From assembly GCA_004369085.1 (NCBI GenBank), contig ML210478.1, forward strand, positions 1-22,705: a stretch of DNA of 22,705 bases. The letters run 5' to 3'. Position 1 is the stretch's first letter, and every line of letters begins with the position of its first letter. A program made the position numbers and the translations under genes. Source of the DNA: Coprinopsis marcescibilis. Its lineage: Eukaryota; Basidiomycota; Agaricomycetes; Agaricales; Psathyrellaceae. Below, one piece after another: positions 10,081 to 21,080 of the stretch. A model generated the notes under the pieces. That model made no database searches. It was given only the letters and a program-made list of their open reading frames with translations, and was not told the origin of the DNA.

Positions 10081-10329
10081 TTTATGGGCTCAAGCGCTCA
10101 GGGCTGGCAGCTGACCATCCGATACAGATGTCATCGAAAGGCTATTTTTCGCTTGGTTTACTCACTCAAGCACCAGATCAGTCCCCGTGATACCCGTTAA
10201 TCGCCCTTTAAACCCTCAAAAAAGTGGAGCTTATAAGCTGCCAAGATATGTCAGTGAGTACGCGTTGGCGATCCTATTTAAAACTAGACTGGGGTAGACT
10301 ACCCTTTGTCGCTGCCCCATCAGGACACT
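10081..10329. other. Upstream region of copy 4
   Basis: No gene. It probably holds the copy 4 promoter. TATTTAAAA at 10275-10283 is about 50 nt before the start codon and TTATAA lies at 10231-10236. Confidence 0.35.
10275..10283 (+). promoter_or_regulatory. TATA-like element upstream of copy 4
   Basis: TATTTAAAA lies about 50 nt before the copy 4 start codon, a plausible distance for a TATA box with a short 5' UTR. Confidence 0.3.
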
Positions 10330-12075
10330 ATGGACTACGGATTCATCCTTGCGAGCGTACCTCTCGAGTCTCTGGCAAGGCAGAAGCAAGTCGCAAACGT
10401 GAGTACAGCACAAGAGCACTCCTAGTCTAGCTTGACCAAGTTAAGCGGATTTCACAGTGCTTGCAAGGTTAGTGTCGATCCATCCATCTATAGAACCTAG
10501 TGCCAAGACATCGCCAGTCTGATGAACGTTGAACCGATAGCTGCGATCTCAACGGTCCTGGTGCGTACTGTTTTCACAAATAGCTTGAATGGTCTCGTTG
10601 AATGTCCTCAGGTGGCCGATTACGTTGAGACCTTTCCCGCTGAGGTGCGAGTCTTCGAGCCCAGGAAAAAATTAATCTGATATATGTTTTAGGTCAAGTA
10701 TGTCTGGCTTTCCCCCTGGACCTTTGTCAAGGTTCTCTTTCTGCTGGCTCGATGCTCAGTCTTCCTCGAAGCAGTGTTTGTGATAGGGTGCAAGTGACCG
10801 CTCTATTCACTCCGATGCACCTTTCTCATTGTCTCATTCAGATTCATTCACGGAAACGGCCGACCTGACACCCCTGGTGCGTCCATCACATTCCTCCCAT
10901 AGCATACAACGTTCGACATTAATAACGCGAAATAGACCTGCGATGTCTGGCTCGCGTTGACAGGAAGTAAGTATCTTCGTTCAACAGTTCAAGGCAAAAC
11001 TGACGCTATACCTCCAGTGTCGGTTGTGTCGTCTATTGCATTGGCTGAAGGTGTGGCGGGGCAATTATGTGATTTAACACGATTATCAAAATCTTAAGCG
11101 CCCCCGCAGCGATATTCTTTATTCGCATCTACGCGTTATCGGGACGGAGCCGACTTATGTGGTCGTACCTCATACTCCAGTGGACGGTGAGTGGCATTCC
11201 TGGCAGATGGTTGACATCGGTTTCAACTCTTCAAACAAAGACCGTACACGTTGCGCAGTTTGTCCTGATGGGCTATATAGTCAGGAGCTTTGCATGTGAG
11301 TGCTTAGCAAACGACTCCGAGAATGAAACCTTCTGACGGGCGCGACAGTTCCCATCATTCCTGGTGTTGTGGAAAGGATTGGATGCTTCGGCATCCCTCT
11401 ACCTCGGTCCATACCGATGCTGACAGCGCTTTTCTCGCTGCCTGTGTTCAGTGGAATGAGTGGGCAGTTATCATCGAGTAACGCGACATTTTGCTGATTC
11501 CCAACCAGTGCTGGTCTTGATCATGGGATACCTTGGTCTCCGTAAATTCCGTCTTGCACATGCCACCAATCTCATAACGATTTACTTCCGCGACGGATAC
11601 TTGTACTTTCTGGTAATCGCAAGTGAGTAACGCGGGTCTCTCTCAAAGATTCGTGCTGATCCTGTACGACGAAGGTCTGGCAATCGTAAACGTTATTCTC
11701 GGTCTCAAAATCACCGTAAGTACCTTCACGCGACGTTGAGGCCTCGATGATCCAACCAATCCGCTTCACTAGGGACCTTCAAACCTCGTTATCGGAGAGT
11801 ATGTGCATTTCTATATTATCTCCGAATCCTACTCTGATTCCTTGCATTGAAGATCCCAAGGAGTCTTGTATTCCATCTTATCATGCCGCCTTCTCCTTCA
11901 TATGAGACATGTAGGGGGCCAAACTACCCATAACAGTGGCGACGGTGGACATAATGATGGGGGTGTCTCTGACCAGCTGTCTCTGGAACCAATCCACTTC
12001 GCCAACGCGGGTGCGTGCCGAACATACATAAGCGGCACTAGCAGCGGTGCCAAAACGGCATCCGAATACTCTTAG
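10330..12075 (+). CDS. DUF6533-family multi-pass membrane protein, array copy 4
   Basis: Fifteen exons: 10330-10398, 10458-10467, 10541-10560, 10612-10644, 10693-10789, 10842-10876, 10936-10966, 11018-11050, 11110-11186, 11241-11295, 11349-11459, 11509-11622, 11675-11715, 11773-11798 and 11853-12075. The product is 324 aa with no internal stop. The DUF6533 core reads VADYVETFPAE then YVWLSPW...K; F replaces L in TLP. The family's usual ARY is ARC here. Conserved IRIYALSGR, ERIGCFGIPLPR, YFRDG and SILSCRLLLHMRHVG follow. The tail has a Gly/His/Asp-rich stretch (HNSGDGGHNDGG) and ends KTASEYS, like copy 3. Intron 5 starts GCAAGT, a GC-AG intron at the position where the other copies have GT. 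Copy 3 is its nearest relative in the window. Confidence 0.87.
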
Positions 12076-13177
12076 GCGCTGGGGTCAAAAATACTGCGAT
12101 TCGTTCATATCGGGTGGCGTAGAACAGCATAGACAAGTTCTCTATTGGATTTCCTATTATGTTCTAAACCAAGTGATTATCGTATTTGAATTGAGCAAAG
12201 TTCTCTCAGGTAGTATACGTGATAAGTCTGACAGGTGATATGTTTCAGGATCTTCTTTTCTTACTCTTTCTTCCTGAATAGACTTGCGTTTGCGTCAGGC
12301 AAGGATCAACTGACCTGTACCACCTTGGACCAAAATAGTTGACGTACCATCATTCCGATACCGCCGGTCGTTTCCGTGGCAATCATAATCTCATCGTGAA
12401 TTCAGTCCAGTGCGATACTTTGAGAGCTACTCGAACGCCACAATCTTTGTCAACCAAGTCCACCGCGCGGGTTCTCTGAAATGCAGGTACGTAGTACATG
12501 CATGGTTTGCTCCCGGATTTGTTCCCAAACGCTGGTCGTTGCCTTGAGTCAAGATCCCGATCCCGTTTTAAGCTTTAAAATTAATACATCATTGCATCGA
12601 TGATGCCATCTTCCTTCGTAGATAGACGGGCTGAGAGATTCAGGCGCCAGGCCACCCGAGTACAGCACGGATAAGTAAGAGCCGATAGAGCTTCGAGCTC
12701 TTGCTTCTGAACACAGCAAGGCAGTCAAAGGGCATTATGTCTGTCATGCTAAAACACCGCATCAATCCCTCGTGCGGATACATCTCAGGCCGCATGGCTT
12801 CACCTACACTCCAAGGGCTCAAAACTGTAGGCTGTATAGCTTAATTCCTGGTAAAATGCTCGTTGAACGCCTGGGCAAGGAGTAAAAGACGAGAACTCTC
12901 GTCGGCCCCAGGTTCTCGAGTTAAGTTCTCATCCGCACCTGGTGGGCATTACCACACACCCACAGGTTCGACATGTGAACATGGACGCAAATACTGGCAT
13001 ATCTCGGGAGTGTCGATAATACCCATTGAAACCCTATCACGTACATTGGATATACATAGATAATCTCTGATATACACGTAATTCTGTCTGCTTGGCTTAT
13101 AGCCTCAGAATGGGTACTTAAGGCTTCTCCAGAAGCGACCATTGTTGTTCACCACTAAGGCACTTTGGCATACTGGT
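12076..13177. other. Spacer between copies 4 and 5
   Basis: No gene is called. A stretch at 12246-12300 weakly recalls exon 5, but no second family exon supports it. A 60-codon minus-strand frame (12640-12822) has no pattern I recognise. TTATA at 13097-13101 lies about 80 nt before the copy 5 start. Confidence 0.35.
13097..13101 (+). promoter_or_regulatory. TATA-like element upstream of copy 5
   Basis: TTATA within CTTATAGCCT, the same ten bases found upstream of copy 1, at a similar distance from the start codon. Confidence 0.25.
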
Positions 13178-14989
13178 ATGGACTCCGTGCTCGCTCGAAT
13201 ACCTCCCCTCGCAGTGATACTCACGCAGAAACGGGTTGCGCAGGTAAGCCACTCAGAACCTCGAGCTCAATTAACCCGGTGCTGGACCTGATCCGTGCTT
13301 GCATTTTACCTCAGTATATACAAGGTGAGCCCATACAGGGGACAGTATACCACTGCTGGCTAGACCCTGATAAAGCCTTTATAATGCCGTAGGTGCAGTA
13401 GGGACCGTCTTGGTAAGCTGACCATACTTCTATTGGCTTCAGGAGACTGAACGGTCTTGGTAGATTGTAGACTACTTCGAGACGTTACCATCCGAGGTTT
13501 GGCCTGCCTTCGCTACGGCAGGCATGTCTAATGAGGACACATATTCCAGATCCAATATATTTGGTCGGCGCCTTGGGGACTTCTCAAGATTATATTCCTT
13601 CTGGCCCGTTACTCTTCCTTTCTCGACGTCGCCTTCGTGCTCCGATGTGAGTCCGTTGCACGTCTTAGATTCCACTTGCTAAAGGACGGACAAAGTCAAT
13701 TCAACGGAATACGAAGCACTGTCACAACAGGTTGGTTGGTACCTGTAATTCACCGTGTTAGGTCTGACACACCTTAGACTTGCTTCAACTACGTTGCGCT
13801 TGGATGCAGTAAGTTCCCATAAGCCCATTTAAGGATACTCAGTGTTTGACCAGCTACCCACCAGTGACCGTATTCATCACCTTGGCCCTGGCGGAAGGTA
13901 TGGAGGGAATCATGCGCCGCCAATTATCTGCCCTCATTCCAGTGCTTCAATTTTCCCCTAGCAATTCTGTTTATGAGAGTTTATGCCATCTCCGGGTGTA
14001 ACAAATACATGATGGGCTACTTACTCCTCCAGTTCACGGTGAGCACTTGCCACTACTGTCTGGAGAAGATATCTGAGCTCTAAACCTGTTCTTCCTAGGT
14101 CGTACACGGCGCTCAATTTGCATTAATGGGGAGTTTAATATCAAACCTCGAATGTAAGTTCCAACTTTGTATCAATTACAATAGACCGTCTCACTGTCTT
14201 TAGTCCCCACAATCCTGGGCCTGACAGAGCGCACCGGCTGCCTCTCTCTACCGACACTACGCAACAAACCTTTGATTCTGGCAACGTACGCTCTGTCAAT
14301 ATTCAGCGGGGCTGGTGAGTGCTTTCGGCTCCAGTCTAAATCATCTCCGAGTACCTGACCAATGACTTATAGTTCTGGTCGCAATCTCAGCAATCCTCGG
14401 CTTCAAGAAGTTCAAGCTGAACTCTCACTCTACGTCACTTGTTTCCCATTTCATGCGAGACGGGTTCCTATATTTCGTTGCTATAGCCTGTAAGAAGATT
14501 ATTTGTTATCCGTCTCATTCTGCCGGACGTCTGACCGAATTGAATGTGCAGGCCTAGCCATCATCAACGTAATCATCAGCATGAATGTTGTGGTAAGTAG
14601 CTTTAATATAGCCACCCAGAATGCCAACTAATGCAACTGGTGCAATAGAGGAGCTTTAGCCTCGTTCTCACCGAGTACGTGTCCACGCTTGGGCATTTTT
14701 AAACGAGCTGCTGACATCCATTCTGGTTGTCAGAGGTCAAGCCATATTGCACACTATCCTTGCTTGCCGACTTGTCCTTCACCTTCGCGAGCTGGGAAGC
14801 CAAGTCACTGTACAGCTCGGAGACTCAAAGCGATACACATCTAGGGTTTCCGGAGGGAGCCGTCGAACGTTCGAGCCTATCCGGTTTGCTTCAAAATTCA
14901 GAGCCTCTGCACCTGCCCCGTCACCTACGTCACCCACGATTGCCGGCTCTCATGATGACAGCTGGAAAAAGTCATCTATGGAAGCCTGA
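13178..14989 (+). CDS. DUF6533-family multi-pass membrane protein, array copy 5
   Basis: Fifteen exons: 13178-13243, 13315-13324, 13393-13412, 13464-13496, 13550-13646, 13696-13730, 13778-13808, 13865-13897, 13962-14038, 14099-14153, 14204-14314, 14373-14489, 14552-14592, 14649-14674 and 14734-14989. The product is 335 aa without a stop. Core motifs are IVDYFETLPSE and YIWSAPW...K, then MRVYAISGC, LTERTGCLSLP, HFMRDG and TILACRLVLHLRE. Exon 12 is 117 nt, a length shared only with copy 6. Other shared traits are QFALMGxLISNL and FSLVL. The last exon is long and its tail is rich in Ser, Pro and Thr (SAPAPSPTSPT), likely disordered. All introns have GT donors. No catalytic motif is visible and the function is unknown. 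Confidence 0.87.
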
Positions 14990-15528
14990 GCCCTTTCGAT
15001 GTAAGAGATTAATAGTCAATAATAGCCTGTTTTTGTAATGTATATAGTACACACCTTTTCTCTTCATCATAGTTATATCTTTATGCCCAATGAACTACTA
15101 CTTTAAATTCTCATAGAGTAGCAGGCCTATAGGGGTTGGGCGCTTAAACTCGACATCCGTTAGCCCACCTGTATTTAATATCCCGTCCTCATAAGACCTA
15201 TTCTACCCTATTTTGAACTCAGCGGCCGGATGAGTGTTGTCCCGCCCGTTAGACTCAAGAGTATGACCTTAAAGGCTGGGGGTAAGATCAAGTTTGCTTT
15301 AGCGGAAAGCATCATGAGTACCGCCGGGACTGGATATCATAGAGTTGATGACTGAAGCGACGTGCGGAGTTTCGCCTGGCCACGACGTGTCGATTTAGAG
15401 GGGTTTGAGCTGGAATGTGGACGAGTCCATCACACAGTACTAGTCCTAGTCGTGCTGACTATGGTATGTACGTGCACAGCCACTTCAGACCGTGACCGAT
15501 TTTCTTCTGTCGACCGAACGACCCTGTC
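14990..15528. other. Spacer downstream of copy 5
   Basis: This holds the 3' UTR of copy 5 (A/T-rich to about 15110). A 74-codon frame (15362-15586) has no recognisable pattern except at its end, where it overlaps relic R2. Nothing else is supported. Confidence 0.35.
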
Positions 15529-16180
15529 GTCCAAGGAATTTCTTTCCCTCATCTTCTATTCGTCTTTCGACTTTCCCCAATCGTAACCCAAAATATGAAG
15601 GCTTCGCGTATATCTAATCAACCAAGTACCTGTGGCTACTATAACTAGGTGAGCTCAAAGCATTGGCATGGTTCCCAGCAACTTGACAACGCCGGGATGC
15701 GTTTGCAACTTCCTTGAGAGGAGACTCAAGAGAGAGTGGAATAATTGATGCCACGCACCGATCCCCGCTCTGACACAACACCCATTCATGGTCTTCATCT
15801 TCATGCCGTACTACCTATCAGTACATTGCGACTCAGGACCTCACAGGACCTGAAGCTGACTGACAGATCTTTGTTCTCATGACAATGAAATGTGACCCAC
15901 GTTCCGTAATATCTCACATTTTTAAACTAGAGCCAGATACCGAACGGAACTGTCTTTCAGAAAGACTGGTAGGCTTACCAAGCTGCCCAATAAGATCCCA
16001 GTTTGACCCAGCTCCAAGACGATTTCGAATCTGTGAAGATGTATAGTTGCCCACGCGCCCAGAGAGATTCCTGGGTGAGCCACCGAAGTTCCATTGGTAC
16101 CCGGGTTTGTCGTTCCAGATTGCTAGAGACAGTCTGCATCCGTGTCTTCTTTGCGAATGGGAGGGGTTCCAGAACTCACA
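15529..16180 (+). pseudogene. Decayed DUF6533-family copy (relic R2)
   Basis: Five family exons can be traced in order on the + strand. At 15529-15576 a run resembles the exon 5 coding sequence for KIIFLLARYSSFLD of copy 5. At 15787-15830 MVFIFMPYYLSVHC matches exon 9 (IMFIRVYALSGC in copy 2). At 15867-15890 IFVLMTMKC follows an AG and matches exon 10 (FILMTLMMK). At 15931-15994 SERLVGLPSCPIR matches exon 11 (TERTGCLSLPTLR). At 16091-16180 ETVCIRVFFANG matches exon 12 (ATNLVTVFFRDG). Spacing is compressed and frames differ, so it cannot encode a full product. The alignment was done by eye, but order and number make chance unlikely. Confidence 0.5.
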
Positions 16181-16646
16181 CATACTGACTCCTTGGAGCC
16201 CGGACTAGGCTTACGTAACCTTTGCTGTGAGCTAAATTTCCAAAACGGAGGGTAAGTTACATCATTTTCCTTCGCGCTCTGGGCCTCTGGCCTCACATTT
16301 GATCTTAATCTGGGGTTAACAGCCGCTGCATTCCGGCACCATCGCTTCCAGTGGCGAAAGCTCCAATCATCTACTAATCGGTGTTCGCTCCAGTCCTCTC
16401 TGATAACTTTCAGAGTACCCTTCAACGAATGATGCATGGTGTCAACGGGAAAGCGAACTGTTGTAGAATATGACATCCAATGATATCTCTTAAGAAGAGA
16501 CCGTCATCAGAATGACCATAGATGCGCCTTAATACGCCCTGTGATCTCCGGTGGACCCAGTTGCCCTAATCCAAATATGATGCGATATGTTCTTATATCG
16601 TGGAGTTCAAAGTTCCCCTCATCAAGCCGCGTTCCCAGACACTCAC
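16181..16646. other. Region between relic R2 and copy 6
   Basis: A 117-codon minus-strand frame (16123-16476) is the longest here. It overlaps the relic on the opposite strand and has no recognised motif, so I do not call it. TTATAT at 16593-16598 is about 50 nt before the copy 6 start codon and may be its TATA element. Confidence 0.35.
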
Positions 16647-18428
16647 ATGGCTACGCCTGGTCTCCCCATCCCTCCCTTGGATGTAATTCTTGCACAGGAG
16701 CGGAACGCACAGGTGATCTCTCCCTCTACGTTTTCATTCCATCTCACAGTGTCTAATGTTGTTCGTAGTATGTTCAAGGTACGGACGCAGACTTTGATTA
16801 TTTTGGCTTCGTAAAATCTAAAGAACTCACCCCCAACGTTAATTAGCCTTCATCGGGTCGCTTTTGGTGAGATACCCTCACGCTCTAAGGGCAATTCAAC
16901 TCGTGCTGATACTTGAATTGGCAGGTGGTGGACTATTTACAGACTCTCCCGGCTGAGGTGAGTTGAGCTACGCGCTGAGTGGGAACCTGCATTGACACTT
17001 GCTGCATGTCAGATCCGCTACATATGGCCCTCACCATGGAGTACTCCCAAGATCCTGTTCTTGCTGGCAAGATATTCCGCGTTTCTCAATGCAATTCTTG
17101 TCATAGCATGTCGGTCACCCTCTGAGTCACAAATTCCTAACGCCAATTCATCTTATAGCCCCAGTTCGTGTTACAAGACAAGAGGAGTTCTCTTCGGAAG
17201 TACGTCACTCCTCATGTTTTTTCTCTTATACAGTCTCATTTTGTGACTCGTCGTAGGTTTGCTTTGCCCTGGTTGGTCTGGCGGTTGGTAGGTCACACTG
17301 TATGCAATCGGTCAAGTGCATCGATCTCATCTGGCTTCCAGTATCGGTGTTTCTGACCCTGGCGTTTGCGGAAGGTCAGTTGATAGCCTCCCATTTGTCC
17401 GAGTGTTAATCTGAAGAAAGCACAACATTCTTCAAAGCCATACTCTTCGTGAGGGTGTATGCTTTATCAGGGCGCAGTAAGGTCATGTTGGGGTATTTGA
17501 TATTTCAATTCACGGCGAGTGCCCTCTAGGTTAGCGTCATCCAACCACTGAACTCCTACAGGCTGTACACACCACACAGTTCGCTTTGATGGGTAGGCTG
17601 ATATCGAATCTACGGTGTGAGATCAAGTCCTTTATGGCTGCCAAGATCGATACTCATCGGTCTGCAGACCCATTTATACCCGGAACAACTGAGCACGTCG
17701 GGTGCTTCGCCCTACCAGCCCCACAAAATCGGAACTTGATTGCAGGTGTTTACGCCTCCTTTGTACTCAGCGGAATAGGTGGGGTTGCATGAAATACTGA
17801 ATATTCGACGCCTAATCCCATCTGCGTCAGTCCTTGTCATAATCAACGCGAGGCTCTGCTATCTGAAGTTCAGCAGGGATGCACAAGCGACATCCCTTGT
17901 TACTCATTTCATGCGAGATGGTGCATTGTATTTCGTCGCCATTGCCAGTACGTACTCCGTTTCCGATCAATAACCCTAAGATAAGTCGAGACTTACTTCC
18001 AAATCAGACTCTGCGGTGTTGAACGTTGTTATCAGTGTCAAATTCTTCGTGAGTTTTGAAGTTTCGTTTACGCCTTTTTCTGACGAGACGCTTGACAACT
18101 ATACCTTTGTCGTCAAACCTTTAGCAAACATTCAGCCTTGTTCTCTGCGAGTAAGTACGTTCCGATGGACATGGAAAACCCAAATCTGAAGCACAATCCA
18201 ATTAGAGCCCAGTCAATAATCCACGTTATCCTTGCATGCAGACTTGTTTTGCATTTGCGTATCATTGGTGCTCGAGGGACGATACAGCTCGGTTCGCGGA
18301 AGGTGCTCACGGGAGATGGGCACACGGTGAACCGAACGACGATTGTTGACCAAATACAATTCTCTCCGAGAACCGACATTCCCCTCACCGAAATCAGCAC
18401 TTGGAACAAGTCCGAGGCAGAGCCATAG
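16647..18428 (+). CDS. DUF6533-family multi-pass membrane protein, array copy 6
   Basis: Fifteen exons: 16647-16712, 16769-16778, 16847-16866, 16925-16957, 17013-17109, 17165-17199, 17257-17287, 17342-17374, 17438-17514, 17562-17616, 17668-17778, 17831-17947, 18008-18048, 18125-18150 and 18206-18428. The product is 324 aa with no internal stop. Motifs are VVDYLQTLPAE, YIWPSPW...K, VRVYALSGR, EHVGCFALPAP, HFMRDG and ILACRLVLHLR. Exon 7 begins VC where the other copies have TC. Intron 9 starts GCGAGT, the same GC donor as intron 9 of copy 2. An upstream in-frame ATG exists (16587), but the chosen start gives an exon 1 of 66 nt, identical in length to copy 5 and sharing IPPLxVILxQxR. Closest to copy 5. 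Confidence 0.87.
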
Positions 18429-19690
18429 CAAACGACTGGAGTCTGGCAAAAGGCATCCGAGTCATTGATTATTTTGCAGTCGGAGGGCTGGACGCCCGCT
18501 GAAGGACAGCCGAGAAAGAGACTTCCTGCTATGTGGACAGAAGGACCGCGAGCTCCAAGGCGTGGACTATGGAATCACTGTATTACATGTTTTGATTTAC
18601 AAGTTGCCCGATCAATGGGCACGTACAAGTCGTCGAGTCGTAGCCAGTATCTGATCTCGTATTAATTGGGTACTGTCGGAGACGTCACAATTCGGATCTT
18701 CGTGTCCTGTCAGTCTGCTCATTATGATCGATATCATACGATTAGATTAGCATTTGTTAGCGATACTGATGGACATTGAAACACTGATCCAAGGGATTCT
18801 GGGACCAGAGAATCCGACTGGGAACCTTATCATTTGACTCCAGAGCGACGCTGCATATTGATGGTGAAGCGGGCGCGCAGGCGTCTAATTTTGAATCTCT
18901 TTCAGCCTGAATGTCTGTACCACTGGTTTGCGAACTTGAGAGTGTTAGTCGTGAGAGCCATCCATACAGAAACGCTAGGACTCTTATGCAGCGGCTTGGG
19001 CTCCTCAGAGTCAGGCTGTACCTGGATTCGCTGGATGTTCCATGCCTGTCGGCTGTCGAGAGCTTCTCTTCGCTATATAGGCCGCCACAACATCGGCGTC
19101 TGTGCATGGTCTCCGTGCGTTCTTGATGTTCACCAGCCTCAAAATATCTCTCTGATATTGTTGCTCTCAAGGGGTCGCAACAGGTAGGTGATGGAATCTT
19201 CCTCCTACCAGCTGTAGTGACATCAGTCTTTGCAAGGTTGGTAGCATTTTAGTATGATCTATCAGATTTTATATCGGTCAACTGCCCTTGGAACGTTTCT
19301 ATTGAACATTCTCCTTTGTGACCGTAATGCTCTAGCAACCCATATATCAAGCTCAGAGCACGTACTTGAATCAAATACGTATTGAAATCTAAACGGAGTG
19401 TCACCAAAGCCTCGCTCGCTTTTCGGCCTTTGCCGCCAACGCCCCAAGGGCGCCAGTGCAAGGTTGGGAAATCTGAGCCTCTAACCGACGCTCGCATGGC
19501 AGTCCAAATTTGGAGAAACCTGCCCCTTTCAATTGACATATGATGTTAACGCGCGGATTCATTTGGTAGCTACCTTAAACATCGGCCCTTTGGTAAGCTA
19601 ATAGGAGTGTCACACGCAATTCGCAAAGTTGGCTGGAGGTGAGTTGGCTCCCATTGTCCCCGAACACAAATCATCAGGTATTTACGATAG
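18429..19690. other. Long spacer after copy 6
   Basis: Overlapping frames of 117 codons (18834-19187 +) and 137 codons (18757-19170 -) occupy the same stretch. Neither shows a domain or a family motif, and I cannot decide whether either is real. I see no RNA gene or clear repeat. Confidence 0.35.
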
Positions 19691-19699
19691 TGAGAATAA

Positions 19700-20171
19700 T
19701 GCCGATTTCAAGCTTCGTCCGGAATGCGCCATCTCGGGGAGCTGCCGGCTCATGCTTTACCACCTTCTTCTCATTTTATAAGGAGCTGGACGGTCCTCGT
19801 CCGGTATTGATACGAGTCATGGTCCGCAGGCACATGTTCTGCTCGCAGTGCTGTATGTGCTATTCGTGATAATCAGCATAGGCACATCTCAAGGCAGTGA
19901 TTATACGCTTGGTTAACGAGCCTTGGCGAGCATGAGTGTGCATGCATCGACTCGAGACACAGATGGGGCAAATTCTGTTAGTATGCGGCATGGATCCAGA
20001 AGCCTCACTAAATACTTACTTTCACTTGTTAGCTGTATCAATAACAGACTCAGCTCGTCTCCCCCTCGGCAATGTTTTCAAGACCCTCAGTTCCTTTACT
20101 CAGTACTGGGCTGTAGGCTTCTACTTTACCTGCGGCATGTTACTAATAGAAAGGACACCGAGATATTCTAA
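19700..20171 (+). pseudogene. Decayed DUF6533-family copy, 3' half (relic R3)
   Basis: The last exon is still clear: 20086-20171 encodes QDPQFLYSVLGCRLLLYLRHV and a short tail ending in TAA, against SQGVLYSILSCRLLLHMRHV in copy 4. Upstream, 19778-19835 encodes FYKEL...VMVRRHMF, recalling exon 12. At 19848-19905 AVLYVLFVIISIGTS is followed directly by QGSDYTLG, matching exons 13 and 14 (NIVISLTVG, QGYNIILG) joined without an intron. About 180 nt separate this from the last exon. An exon 11-like stretch may lie at 19700-19760. Exons 1-10 are not recognisable and frames are broken. Confidence 0.55.
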
Positions 20172-21080
20172 ATCACATTATTAGGGCGAAACTGTCGTCC
20201 GAAGATTTAAACGAAGACCAAGTGCATGAGTATTTTTCGCTTCTGACCGCGGCCAGTGTAACAACCGTCCAAGGGGATGAAATAAATCCGATTTCTTCAA
20301 TTTGAAGTGCAGCAATGGCGGAATAATGAGCACCACAGTCGAGAATCGAACCCCCGATTCCGGGTCCTCATTCTCGGGTATTGCCGGTATTCTTTCGTCT
20401 CCGACTGAAAAGTGCGCTGGTGACGTCAGACGCAACTGTGCGTTTAACGATCTTCCTTTATTATTCGTCGACTTAAAGCAGCAAGGGTCTTCATATCCAT
20501 AGCCTTATCTTCAGTCCTGATCTACCAAGGCTCAGCACTCAGCGCTCACGACGCTCGCCGCAGGTTGCATCAACAGCGCGGCGGTTCTTGTCTTTGGAAT
20601 ATGGATGCGTTCGGCGTTCGCGTCCTCAGATTGGCAGCGGTGCGACTCGTGAGCTCCGGAACAAGTAGTACTGTCGAGGGACTCCTCTTGAATCGTACAT
20701 GTGGAGCTGAGTGCCGCTACGATAGCTCAAAGTACTTTACGGCAAAATAAAACACGTTTACATGGCAACAGGTCGCCTTGCACATCTACCGTCGTGATCG
20801 CAAGTATACCCTTACTTTGATCCCTCTTCGTGCTCGCAGCTCATTAACTACCAGAACCATGTCAGCCAGGACTGCCGTTTACCACGGGCGTAGGCTATGC
20901 TCTGATGCATCGATGATTCGAGATGTTACATTCCACAATGCCGCCAAACCCGCAGAATTTCGTTGAGTGACATGCTAGCCGCACAACCGATGGCTGGTGA
21001 TCAGGTTCTCAATGACTTGATGGCTCTGAGATAGGACGTCACTTTCAACCCATCTTTCAAGGGCTTCAAGCACTTCGCCA
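20172..21080. other. Spacer between relic R3 and copy 7
   Basis: No gene is supported. A string at about 20340-20365 resembles a tRNA T arm on the minus strand, but no acceptor or anticodon arm fits around it. Short frames at 20302-20502, 20565-20750 and 20778-20966 show no pattern. Confidence 0.35.

Noticed and set aside
12246..12310. Possible exon 5 and exon 7 remnant between copies 4 and 5
   Set aside because: One stretch (FLNRLAFA) recalls LLTRYLAFI, but no other exon in order supports it.
16123..16476. 117-codon minus-strand frame
   Set aside because: Overlaps relic R2 on the other strand and shows no recognisable domain or splice structure.
18757..19187. Two long overlapping frames on opposite strands (137 and 117 codons)
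   Set aside because: Mutually overlapping, no domain, composition like random translation; no basis to prefer either.
20335..20370. T-arm-like string suggesting a second tRNA on the minus strand
   Set aside because: No matching acceptor, D or anticodon arm could be found around it.
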